64,000 nt of DNA from Dyella_B sp036746095 (GTDB lineage Bacteria > Pseudomonadota > Gammaproteobacteria > Xanthomonadales > Rhodanobacteraceae): assembly GCF_036746095.1 (NCBI RefSeq), contig NZ_DAIOEU010000006.1, forward strand, positions 61,185 through 125,184, read 5' to 3'. Below the pieces are notes generated by a model. That model did no database searches, was not told the origin of the DNA, and saw only the letters and a program-made list of their open reading frames with translations. Positions 52,840 to 61,280 of the stretch are shown in pieces. The stretch's first letter is position 1. Each line of letters starts with the position of its first letter. The position numbers and the translations under genes are program-made.

Positions 52840-54408
52840 ATGTCTAAATTCAGAGCGGTTTTCCGTTCCTTCGCGATCGGCGCCATGCTGGCGCTATGGT
52901 CGGTCCCGTCCTTCGCGCAAGACAAAGCGGATTCAGCGAAGCCGGCAGCGCAGGATTCCGGCGTCTACTACGAAATCTTCGTTCGCGCGTTCTACGACAC
53001 CAACGGCGACGGCATCGGCGATCTCAACGGCGTTACCGCCAAGCTCGATTACATCAAGTCGCTGGGTATCAGCGGCATCTGGCTGATGCCGATCAATCCG
53101 TCGCCGACTTATCACGGCTACGACATCACCGATTACGAAGGCATCAATCGGCAGTACGGCACGCTGAAGGATTTCAACACGCTACTGGCCGAGGCGCACA
53201 AGCGCGGCATCAAGGTGGTGATGGACATGGTGATCAATCACACCAGCGACCAGCATCCCTGGTTCAAGGCAGCCTTGGATCCCAAGAATCCGCATCACGA
53301 CTGGTATCTGTGGGCCAAGCCTGGTACGGACTTGCAGGCGATCAGCGCCGTGGGCGGCCCGGCGTGGCATCGTGCATCGAACGGTGCGTATTACGAAGGG
53401 ACGTTCACCGGCGCCATGCCGGATCTCAATTACGACAACCCCGCCGTGCGCAAGGCCATGATCGACGTGGGCCGCTTCTGGTTGCGGCAAGGGGTGGACG
53501 GGTTCCGCCTGGACGCCGCACAGCATATCTACGACGACCTGCGCAGCGACATGAGCGATCCGATCGCGTTGCAGAAGAACGTGCGCTGGTGGACCGAATA
53601 TCGCCATGCGCTGGAGGCGACCGATCCGCATGTGTGGCTGGTGGGTGAAGTGGCGCGGCAGAACCCGGATGACCTGACGCCATACATGGGGCCGCTCAAT
53701 ACCGTCTTTGATTTTCCGTTGGCGACGCAGTTGATCCAAAGCGTCAGCCAGGAGCGCAATCTTGGCATCGGCCGTGGCCTGGAATTCACCTATGCGGCGT
53801 ATCGCCAGCATGACCATGGCGTATTCGACGATGCGCCGTTCCTCTCCAACCACGACCAGCAACGCGTGATGAGCCAGCTGGACGACAACATGGCGCACAT
53901 GCGCCTTGCCGCCGCCCTGCTGCTGACCCTACCTGGCCATCCTTTTATTTACTACGGCGAAGAACTCGGCATGCAGGGCAGCAAGCCCGACGAGAACATC
54001 CGCGAGCCGATGCGCTGGTACCGCAGCGGCAAGGGGCCGGGCACGGCCAGCTGGAAAGATTGGAGCACAAGCGATGATGCGTCGGTTTCGGTACAGGCAC
54101 AGGATGCCGATCCTGCGTCGCTGTTGAACCTCTATCGCAAGTTGATCGGCTGGCGCTCGCAGGTGGCTGCATTGCGCGACGGAGTATTGCGCAACGTGCC
54201 GATCACTGATCCCCATGGATTGGCTTATACCCTGCAGGATGCGCAGTCGCGTGTGCTGGTGGTGCACAACCTGTCGCGTGATGCGCGTGCGTTCGAAATA
54301 AGTAGCGATGCGCACGTGTCGTCGGTACTGCTGCAGAGCAATGGCGGCGTGGTGCTGGGCAATGGCAAGGTGACGCTGCCGCCGTATACGACCGCTGTGC
54401 TGCAGTGA
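52840..54408 (+). CDS. Secreted GH13 alpha-amylase
   Basis: A 522-aa enzyme with a signal peptide (FRAVFRSFAIGAMLALWSVPSFAQ). Catalytic residues: Asp225 (GVDGFRLDAAQHIY), Glu270 (VWLVGEVARQ) and Asp339 (FLSNHDQQRVM); DMVINHTSDQHPWF is conserved region I. It should cut alpha-1,4-glucans outside the inner membrane. GGGAGG lies 7 bp before the ATG at 52840; longer frames would start within the receptor terminator. It is in the same direction as the receptor and the GH31 enzyme. Confidence 0.93.
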   Translation: MSKFRAVFRSFAIGAMLALWSVPSFAQDKADSAKPAAQDSGVYYEIFVRAFYDTNGDGIGDLNGVTAKLDYIKSLGISGIWLMPINPSPTYHGYDITDYEGINRQYGTLKDFNTLLAEAHKRGIKVVMDMVINHTSDQHPWFKAALDPKNPHHDWYLWAKPGTDLQAISAVGGPAWHRASNGAYYEGTFTGAMPDLNYDNPAVRKAMIDVGRFWLRQGVDGFRLDAAQHIYDDLRSDMSDPIALQKNVRWWTEYRHALEATDPHVWLVGEVARQNPDDLTPYMGPLNTVFDFPLATQLIQSVSQERNLGIGRGLEFTYAAYRQHDHGVFDDAPFLSNHDQQRVMSQLDDNMAHMRLAAALLLTLPGHPFIYYGEELGMQGSKPDENIREPMRWYRSGKGPGTASWKDWSTSDDASVSVQAQDADPASLLNLYRKLIGWRSQVAALRDGVLRNVPITDPHGLAYTLQDAQSRVLVVHNLSRDARAFEISSDAHVSSVLLQSNGGVVLGNGKVTLPPYTTAVLQ

Positions 54409-54446
54409 GTGCAGTTGAGGCGAGAAGCTTGCTGCCGTGGTGATGT

Positions 54447-54624
54447 GCTCCCTCCCCTGCGGCAGTAGGGAAGGGCTGGGGTGGGTTGCTTGTGCTTTAG
54501 CGTGCAGCTGGCTTCGCTCCACAACTCTTGAATGCAAGTGGCAGATGTTTTTGCGTTGGCAGGCTTGTGCCGCTCGCTCCACTCGCAGCCCACCCTAACC
54601 CTCCCCTGCAAACAGGGGAGGGAA
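54447..54624. repeat. GAGAGG-type inverted repeat (copy 3)
   Basis: Left unit GCTCCCTCCCCTGCGGCAG and following GGGAAGGGCTGGGGTGGG; right unit CAGCCCACCCTAACCCTCCC then CTGCAAACAGGGGAGGG. The outer ends are inverted relative to each other with about 100 bp between. It lies between the alpha-amylase and the GH31 gene and fills most of their 308-bp gap. Confidence 0.75.
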
Positions 54625-54716
54625 CGCATCCTCGGCAGCATGGAGGATTTACCCCGAAACCAAAGCACTCTGGTTATATTCGGCCGGCTCACGTCGCAAT
54701 ACATAAGGATGGTTGG

Positions 54717-57068
54717 ATGACAACCCTGCGTAATTTGGCCTTCTGTGGCCTGCTGATCGCCTCAACGTCTTACCCGGCGCTTGCCGACCAACCCCCGCAA
54801 ACCTTTCAGCTCGAGCATGCCGATGCCAGCGGCATCGAGCTGAGTCATGGCAGCGACCGCATCAGTATTCGTTTTGTCACGCCAAACGTGGTGCAAGTCC
54901 ACGCCATGCCGCACGGCGTCAGTACGCGCCTGGGTATCGTGATGGACCCGCATGCCTCGCGCGACACGCTGTCGAATCTGCGTGTGCATGGCAGTGCCGA
55001 TAGCGTCTCCGTGGCCAGCCACGAGCTGACGGTCAGCTGGGACAAACAAGCGGGACGGCTCAGCATTGCCGATGCGCAAGGCCATGTTCTGCTGCAGACC
55101 GATCCGGCCACGCTGCTGGAGCACCAGATCGTTCTGCAACATGAAGCAGGTGACCCGCTCTACGGCATCGGCGGCTACGATGCGTTCGAGCCGGCCAAAG
55201 GCGGATTGCTGCGCCATGGCGTGCAGATCGCCAAGGCGGGCGAGCAGGGCTATCCGGGCGGTCCGTTCGTGTGGAGCACGCGGGGCTATGGCGTGCTGGT
55301 CGACACGGTCGGCGCCAAATTCGATCTGACAGATGGCCATATCGATGTCACCGGCATCAATCGCGAGGACGTCAGCTATGACGTGATCGCCGGCACGCCG
55401 CCGAAAATCTTTGCGGCACTGGCCACTCTCAGCGGCGCACCGCCGATGTTCCCCAAATGGGCCATGGGCTTTACCAACAGCCAGTGGGGCAGTGATGAGA
55501 AGGAGCTGCTCGCCATCGTGCATGGTTACCGCAGCCGGCATATCCCCATCGACAACTTCACCTTCGATTTCGACTGGAAGGCCTGGGGCGAGGACAACTA
55601 TGGGGAGTTCCGCTGGAACGAAACCAAATTTCCCGACGGCCCCAGCGGCAAGCTCAAAAGCATGATGGATCAGCTCGGCATGCACATGACCGGCATCATG
55701 AAGCCGCGCATCCACGTGGACACGGTGGAGGGACGCTATGCCGAGGCGCACGGGTTCTGGCAAACGAGCCGGGCGCAGAACATGGATTACTTCTCGCTCA
55801 AGCCGGTGCGCGAGCTGGATTTCGACCAGGCGGCCGTGCGTGCCTGGTTCTTCAACGATGCGCTCAAGCACTCCTTCGATACCGGCATCGTCGGCTGGTG
55901 GAATGACGAGGCCGACGACACCAACAGCAACACGCAATTTTTGAACATGCAGCGCGCGCTGTATGACGGGCAGCGCGCTTATACGCCAACGCGCGTGTGG
56001 TCGATCAATCGCGACTTCTACCTTGGCTCGCAGCGTTACGCCTATGGCCTGTGGTCAGGCGATATCGACACCGGTTTTGACAGCATGGCGGCGCAGCGCC
56101 AGCGCATGCTCAGCGCCATCGACGTGGGCGAGATGAAATGGGGCATGGATGGCGGCGGCTTCCGCGGCCATCCGGACAACGAAAACTACGCGCGCTGGAT
56201 CGAGTTTGCGGCGTTTGTGCCGATCTTCCGCGTGCACGGCACTCTGGGTGAAAAGCGCCAGCCGTGGATGTATGGCCCCGTTGCCGAAAAAGCCGCGACG
56301 GATGCGATGCGCCTGCGCTATACGCTGATTCCCTATATCTACAGCTACGAACGTGCCGCGACCGTCAACGGCGTGGGCATCGTGCGGCCATTGACCTTCG
56401 ATTATCCCCACGACCCGCAAGTGCGCGACGACGTGGACGCCTGGATGTTCGGCGCGGGTTTGCTGGTATCGCCGGTGGTGGCGAAAGGCCAGACGGAAAA
56501 GGACATCTATCTGCCCGCGGGCCAGTGGACCGATTACTTCAGCGGCAAGGTGTACCAGGGCGGGCAGACCATCCACTACGCGGTGGATAGCAAGACGTGG
56601 AGCGATATCCCGCTGTTCATTCGTGATGGGGCGATCATCCCCACACAACCGGCGATGGACTATGTGAGCGAAAAGCCGGTGACCGAATTGACGGTGGACG
56701 TGTTCCCCGCCGAGCACGCCACGCACTTCGACTATTACGATGATGATGGCGACACATATGCCTATGAGCATGGTGCGTTCTATGCGCAGCGCTTGAGCAC
56801 ACAACGCAGTGGGGATGGAGCGGAATTCAGCATCGACGCGCCCCATGGCAGCTACAAGCCGGCGTTGAAGTACTACCTGGTGAAGGTGCACGGTATCGCT
56901 GCAAGCCACGCCGGGTCGCTCAACTCGTATGCCAATGCGGAGGCATTGCAGGCGGCGAAGGGCGAGGGTTGGGCGGTCGATCACGATCGCTATGGCAGCG
57001 TGACGCTGCTGCGGCTGGCTGCGAACAAGGCCACGCGCATGGCATTGCAGGCAGCCGTCGCGCATTGA
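54717..57068 (+). CDS. Secreted GH31 alpha-glucosidase
   Basis: A 783-aa enzyme with a signal peptide (MTTLRNLAFCGLLIASTSYPALA). The N-terminal beta-sandwich precedes a (beta/alpha)8 barrel with IDNFTFDFDWKAWGE, the nucleophile Asp397 in IVGWWNDEADD, and the acid/base Asp449 in GLWSGDIDTGF. GH31 enzymes of this form release glucose from the non-reducing end of maltose or isomaltose. AAGGAT lies upstream of the ATG. In the glucan locus it likely acts in the periplasm on imported oligosaccharides. Confidence 0.92.
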   Translation: MTTLRNLAFCGLLIASTSYPALADQPPQTFQLEHADASGIELSHGSDRISIRFVTPNVVQVHAMPHGVSTRLGIVMDPHASRDTLSNLRVHGSADSVSVASHELTVSWDKQAGRLSIADAQGHVLLQTDPATLLEHQIVLQHEAGDPLYGIGGYDAFEPAKGGLLRHGVQIAKAGEQGYPGGPFVWSTRGYGVLVDTVGAKFDLTDGHIDVTGINREDVSYDVIAGTPPKIFAALATLSGAPPMFPKWAMGFTNSQWGSDEKELLAIVHGYRSRHIPIDNFTFDFDWKAWGEDNYGEFRWNETKFPDGPSGKLKSMMDQLGMHMTGIMKPRIHVDTVEGRYAEAHGFWQTSRAQNMDYFSLKPVRELDFDQAAVRAWFFNDALKHSFDTGIVGWWNDEADDTNSNTQFLNMQRALYDGQRAYTPTRVWSINRDFYLGSQRYAYGLWSGDIDTGFDSMAAQRQRMLSAIDVGEMKWGMDGGGFRGHPDNENYARWIEFAAFVPIFRVHGTLGEKRQPWMYGPVAEKAATDAMRLRYTLIPYIYSYERAATVNGVGIVRPLTFDYPHDPQVRDDVDAWMFGAGLLVSPVVAKGQTEKDIYLPAGQWTDYFSGKVYQGGQTIHYAVDSKTWSDIPLFIRDGAIIPTQPAMDYVSEKPVTELTVDVFPAEHATHFDYYDDDGDTYAYEHGAFYAQRLSTQRSGDGAEFSIDAPHGSYKPALKYYLVKVHGIAASHAGSLNSYANAEALQAAKGEGWAVDHDRYGSVTLLRLAANKATRMALQAAVAH

Positions 57069-57093
57069 GGCGCCGGCTCGCCGTTGACTCCCC

Positions 57094-57125
57094 GGCCGTC
57101 GTTCCCGCTTGCGGAAATGACGGCC
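57094..57125. repeat. Short GTCATTCC-like palindrome
   Basis: GGCCGTCGTTCCCGC facing GCGGAAATGACGGCC. It has the outer GACGGCC arms and the inner TTCCCGCTTGCGGAA, so it is a shortened relative of the GTCATTCC family, just after the GH31 stop. Confidence 0.6.
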
Positions 57126-57214
57126 TGAAACCCAGCGGCGAAATGCCAGCCAAGCCAGGTCGTCCGGGATGGCATTGAACGTCTCCCCTTTCTGTAAGAC
57201 ACTTGGGTGGTCAA

Positions 57215-57226
57215 GTAAACGTTTAC
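57215..57226. promoter_or_regulatory. Palindrome GTAAACGTTTAC upstream of the GH39 gene
   Basis: A perfect 12-bp palindrome with central CG, 27 bp before the GH39 ATG at 57254. It has the shape of LacI-family operators but differs from the ATACGTAT boxes of the same locus, so it may bind another regulator. Confidence 0.5.
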
Positions 57227-57253
57227 ATGCCGGCAAAACTCAAGGATCCGCCC

Positions 57254-58813
57254 ATGCCTGACATCGCCCCCTTACGCCGCACCGCATCAAAGCTCGGCCT
57301 CGCCACGTTGCTGGCGTTCGGCGCCGCCCACGCGGCCACGCCTGCGCCATCGGACACCGTTGCCATCGAGGTCGATGCCAGTGCCAAGGGCGCAGCGTTC
57401 CCGCATTTCTGGGAGCAGATGTTCGGCTCGGGCCGCGCGGTGCTGGCATTGCGCGACGATTACCGCAAGGACCTCGACGCCGTGCACCGGGCGACCGGCT
57501 TCGGCTACGTGCGCTTCCACGGCATCTTCGACCACGACGTGGGCCTGGTCTCGCGCGACAAGGATGGGCATATCCACTACAACTTCTCCTACGTCGACCA
57601 GATTTACGACGGGTTGCTGGAGCACGGCGTCAAGCCGTTCGTGGAGCTGAGCTTCATGCCGCCGGAGCTGAGTTCCGATCCCTCGCAGCAGCATGACTTC
57701 TGGTATCACCCGAACGTGATGCCGCCGAAGGACTACGCCGAGTGGAACGCGATGATCCACGCCTTTGCCGAGCACCTGATCGCGCGCTACGGCATCGATG
57801 AAGTCGCCAGCTGGTATTTCGAAGTGTGGAACGAGCCGAACCTCACCTTCTGGGGCGGCCGGCCGGAGCAGGCCACGTATTTCAAGCTGTACGACAACAC
57901 CGCGCGCACGCTGAAAGCGGTAAATCCGCGTATCCGCGTGGGTGGCCCCAGTACCGCGCAGGCTGCATGGGTGCCGGATTTCCTCAAGCATGTGCGCGAT
58001 ATGCGGGTACCGGCGGATTTCGTCAGCACGCATGTGTATGGCGATGACACCGCGCAGAACGTGTTCAAGACGCAGGAGAACATTCCGCGCGCCGACATGG
58101 TGTGCCGCGCCGTCGACAAAGTGCATCAAGAGATCGCGGCTTCGCCGTATCCGAAGATGCCGCTGATTTTCAGCGAGTACAACGCGTCGTACGCCAACCT
58201 GCCGAACGTCACCGATACGATCTACATGGGCCCGTGGATGGCGAACACGATCCGCGAATGCGCGGGCAAGGTCGAGATCATGAGCTACTGGAGCTTCTCC
58301 GATGTGTTCGAGGAGCAGGGCGTGGTGCGCAATCCGTTCTATGGCGGCTTTGGCTTGATCGCGGCCGACCGCATCCAGAAACCGGCCTTCAACGCGTTCG
58401 CGATGCTGCACCGCCTGGGCGATACGCGCCTGCCGCTGTCTTCCGACAGCGCGCTGGCGACGCGCCGTGGCGATGGCACCGTCGTGTTGGCACTATGGAA
58501 TTACGCGCCGCCGGTGGGCGATACGGACCAATACACCAAGGGTGAGCCGCAAGGCGCGGTCAAGCATTTCGACGTCGAGGTGTCGCACTTGAGTGCGGGT
58601 GCGAAGGCCACCGTGTGGCGTCTGGATGAAAAGCATGGCAATGCGGTGGCCCTGTTCGATCGGATGGGGCGCCCGGATTTTCCCAGTCGCGAGCAGATCG
58701 CGCAGTTGCGTGCGGCTGGCAAATTGGCGGAGCCGGAGTCGATGGGTTTGGAGAACGGCCGGTTGCGGATCGATATTCCACCGCAGGGGTTGGTGGTGGT
58801 GGAGTTGCGATGA
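57254..58813 (+). CDS. GH39 beta-xylosidase-like enzyme
   Basis: A 519-aa secreted glycosidase (signal peptide up to AFGAAHA). Acid/base Glu194 in FEVWNEPNLTFW and nucleophile Glu308 in LIFSEYNASYAN match GH39, a family of beta-xylosidases and alpha-iduronidases. The C-terminal beta domain ends LVVVELR. A start at MPDIAPL follows AAGGATC; an ATG nine codons upstream abuts the 12-bp palindrome. The GH39 specificity is unexpected in an alpha-glucan locus, so it may take mixed-linked plant or bacterial glycans. Confidence 0.88.
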   Translation: MPDIAPLRRTASKLGLATLLAFGAAHAATPAPSDTVAIEVDASAKGAAFPHFWEQMFGSGRAVLALRDDYRKDLDAVHRATGFGYVRFHGIFDHDVGLVSRDKDGHIHYNFSYVDQIYDGLLEHGVKPFVELSFMPPELSSDPSQQHDFWYHPNVMPPKDYAEWNAMIHAFAEHLIARYGIDEVASWYFEVWNEPNLTFWGGRPEQATYFKLYDNTARTLKAVNPRIRVGGPSTAQAAWVPDFLKHVRDMRVPADFVSTHVYGDDTAQNVFKTQENIPRADMVCRAVDKVHQEIAASPYPKMPLIFSEYNASYANLPNVTDTIYMGPWMANTIRECAGKVEIMSYWSFSDVFEEQGVVRNPFYGGFGLIAADRIQKPAFNAFAMLHRLGDTRLPLSSDSALATRRGDGTVVLALWNYAPPVGDTDQYTKGEPQGAVKHFDVEVSHLSAGAKATVWRLDEKHGNAVALFDRMGRPDFPSREQIAQLRAAGKLAEPESMGLENGRLRIDIPPQGLVVVELR

Positions 58814-58843
58814 ACCTCCTGCCCCTTCCGCCACCCCGCAACT

Positions 58844-58924
58844 CGTCATTCCGGCGAAGGCCGGAATCCAGTACAAACATGCTGTGCGAAGCACGCGTCC
58901 TAAGGTTTTGAGTGCTACGCACAG
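58844..58924. repeat. Truncated GTCATTCC-family element (copy 5)
   Basis: The left unit GTCATTCCGGCGAAGGCCGG and the inner GTGCGAAGCAC / GTGCTACGCAC hairpin match copy 1, but the right GTCATTCC unit is missing. Its right end is about 18 bp from operator box 3. Confidence 0.75.
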
Positions 58925-58942
58925 CCTATTCAAAGCGGATGC

Positions 58943-58957
58943 ATGAATACGTATGCA
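58943..58957 (+). promoter_or_regulatory. Candidate operator box 3
   Basis: ATGAATACGTATGCA, identical to the boxes at 49413 and 49602, 143 bp before the six-hairpin glycosidase start. This indicates a separate promoter for the last two genes of the locus under the same regulator. Confidence 0.7.
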
Positions 58958-59099
58958 GACCGCTGCACTGTGCCAGCAGCTTGCCTACCATCCATGGTCG
59001 CCCGCGCGAACCCGCTTTCATGCTGCGCCTGCAGCATGTACATCGACTCGCGCCGTGCCATAACCAGAACATTGCTATGAACCCATTCGCGGAGTGTGC

Positions 59100-61280
59100 A
59101 TGCTGAGCGTTGTGTTGATGGCGGCCCTGGCCGCAGGCGCCCACGGGGATGTGTGGCGCGATGAAATTTCCTGGCGCGGACAGCAGGCCCACATGAGCGT
59201 GGCCAAGAACGGGCAGTTCACCTTGACCGGCCCGTTCGGCAAGCGCGACATCGGCAGGCAGCGCATGCGGGTGGACACCGCCAGCCCGATGTTCGACGGC
59301 CTGTTCGCCATGGCGCAGGAAGAGCTGGCGCAGGACTCGGTAACGGCCATCCGCGACGGTGCGTTCGACCACGGCCAGCCGATTCCATGCACCTGCTTCG
59401 AGACGGGTGCGAAATGGCCATATGTATGGACGCGCGATCTTTCCTACTCGATCGACCTCGGGCTGTGGCAATTCGATCCGCAACGCTCGCGCAACGGCTT
59501 GAGCTTCAAGCTGTCGGACGTGCGCGATCCATCGCTGCCGCAAGGTTTATACGTGATGCAGGACACCGGTTCGGGCGGCAGCTGGCCGATCAGCACGGAT
59601 CGCGTGGTGTGGTTCCTGGGCGCGCAGCACCTGCTGGACGACAAGGCGTTTGCCGATAACGTGTATCGCGCGTTGAACGACACGCTGGCGCAGGACCGGC
59701 AGTATGTGTTCGTTGCCCAGTTTGGCCTGTATCGCGGCGAGACGTCCTTCCTTGACTGGCGCGAGCAGACCTATCCGGCATGGACGGCAAGCAACGTGGT
59801 GTCCATTGGGCAATCCTTCGCGCTGTCCACCAACGTGCTGCATTACCAGGCATTGCAGCTGGCGGCGCGCCTGTCGAAAGAACACGGCGATCGCAGCAAG
59901 GCCAACAGCTACGCGGAGCAGGCCGCTGCACTCAAGAAAGCCATCAACACGCACTTCTGGCGCGCCGATCGCGGGCTGTACATGAGCTATATCGGCGGCG
60001 ACGGCACGCCTTACGATACGTATGATTTGCTCGGCACGGCCTTGGCCATCACCAGCGGTGTGGCCGAAGGCGAAGGCGCGCGCATGGCGTTGGCCAACTA
60101 TCCCACCTGGCCGGCCGGCAGTCCGGTGATCTGGCCTGAGCGCAGCGACCAGCCGATCTATCACAACCGCGCCATCTGGCCGTTCGTCAGCGCGTATGCG
60201 CTGCGTGCCGCGCGCGAAGTGAATGATCCGGCGCGCATCGCGCACGAATTGCGTTCCATCATGCGTGGCGCGGCCATGGCCGGCTCCAACATGGAGAACT
60301 ACGAGCTGCTTACGCAGGCGACGCATGTTGACGACGGCAAGCTGAGCGGGCCGGTGGTGGATTCGCCGCGGCAGCTGTGGTCGGTGGCGGCGTACCTGGA
60401 CATGGTCAACGAAGGCGTGTTCGGGCTTACCCAGGACGGCCGCGTCGAGCCCAAGCTGCCGGTATCGCTGGTGCCGATGCTGTTCGGCGATCACGACAGC
60501 ATCAGTCTGCATGGCCCGGAGCGCAGCGTTACGCTGCGTCTTCCGCGCAAGCTGCAAGGCAACCTGTTGGTGGCAGGCAACGTCAAGCGCCATGGCACGG
60601 ATATCCAGGTAGTGCTGAAGGCGATCGACCAGGCGTCGCTGCCTTTGCGCACCGGTGCGCCGCTGTATGCGCCGACGCCGCCCGAGGCTCCGGCCATCGA
60701 CAAGGACGACAAAGGCTGGCGCGTCACGGTGGAGGGCAAGGTCGTGCTGTATGCGGATGGCCAACGCGTCGGACGCATCGATGGCAGCACCTACATTGCA
60801 CAAGGCACCAAGCCGCCGTGCGTGAGCGTGACGCGCATCGACGCGCACGGCGTGGAATCACTGCACAGTCCGACCGTATGCGGTGGCGAGCCGGTGGCGA
60901 TCGGCGACAGCTGGCCGCGCGCGTGGACCGCGCCTGCCACGGGCCGCTATCGCGTATGGCTGCGTTATGAAAACAATCACGGCTCGATCGAGACGGGCGT
61001 GACCGCGGCGGTAAAGATGCTGGTGATGCAATGTGGCAAGGACGCGCCGCAGCGCGTGCCGATCGTGATGCCGCACAGCGTTGGCGAGCAGTCGTCCAGT
61101 TATGCCGTGGTCACGGCAAAGGCCGGCGCGGCATGCCGGTTTGAGTTGCAACAGGGCTTCAACATGAGCGACCTCAGCCATTTCGCGCACTACACCGGCG
61201 GCAAGGGTGGCATCGATGGACCGCTCAATGACGCGCGTATCGGTGACCTGATCATCTCGCCCGCCACAGGTACGCCATGA
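59100..61280 (+). CDS. Six-hairpin glycosidase-like secreted protein
   Basis: A 726-aa protein. Motifs ETGAKWPYVWTRDLSYSIDLG, GSWPISTDRVVWFLGA, ETSFLDWREQTYPAW and SAYALRAAREV point to an (alpha/alpha)6 barrel like GH15/GH63-related families; the C-terminal 200 residues form a beta domain with GRYRVWLRYEN. The acid residues in WTRD, LDWRE and NMENYELL are plausible catalytic positions, but family assignment is uncertain. GGAG lies 5 bp before the ATG; the resulting signal peptide (MLSVVLMAALAAGAHG) lacks positive residues. A short frame MNPFAECAC (59077-59106) overlaps this start. Coupled to the transporter by ATGA. Confidence 0.8.
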   Translation: MLSVVLMAALAAGAHGDVWRDEISWRGQQAHMSVAKNGQFTLTGPFGKRDIGRQRMRVDTASPMFDGLFAMAQEELAQDSVTAIRDGAFDHGQPIPCTCFETGAKWPYVWTRDLSYSIDLGLWQFDPQRSRNGLSFKLSDVRDPSLPQGLYVMQDTGSGGSWPISTDRVVWFLGAQHLLDDKAFADNVYRALNDTLAQDRQYVFVAQFGLYRGETSFLDWREQTYPAWTASNVVSIGQSFALSTNVLHYQALQLAARLSKEHGDRSKANSYAEQAAALKKAINTHFWRADRGLYMSYIGGDGTPYDTYDLLGTALAITSGVAEGEGARMALANYPTWPAGSPVIWPERSDQPIYHNRAIWPFVSAYALRAAREVNDPARIAHELRSIMRGAAMAGSNMENYELLTQATHVDDGKLSGPVVDSPRQLWSVAAYLDMVNEGVFGLTQDGRVEPKLPVSLVPMLFGDHDSISLHGPERSVTLRLPRKLQGNLLVAGNVKRHGTDIQVVLKAIDQASLPLRTGAPLYAPTPPEAPAIDKDDKGWRVTVEGKVVLYADGQRVGRIDGSTYIAQGTKPPCVSVTRIDAHGVESLHSPTVCGGEPVAIGDSWPRAWTAPATGRYRVWLRYENNHGSIETGVTAAVKMLVMQCGKDAPQRVPIVMPHSVGEQSSSYAVVTAKAGAACRFELQQGFNMSDLSHFAHYTGGKGGIDGPLNDARIGDLIISPATGTP

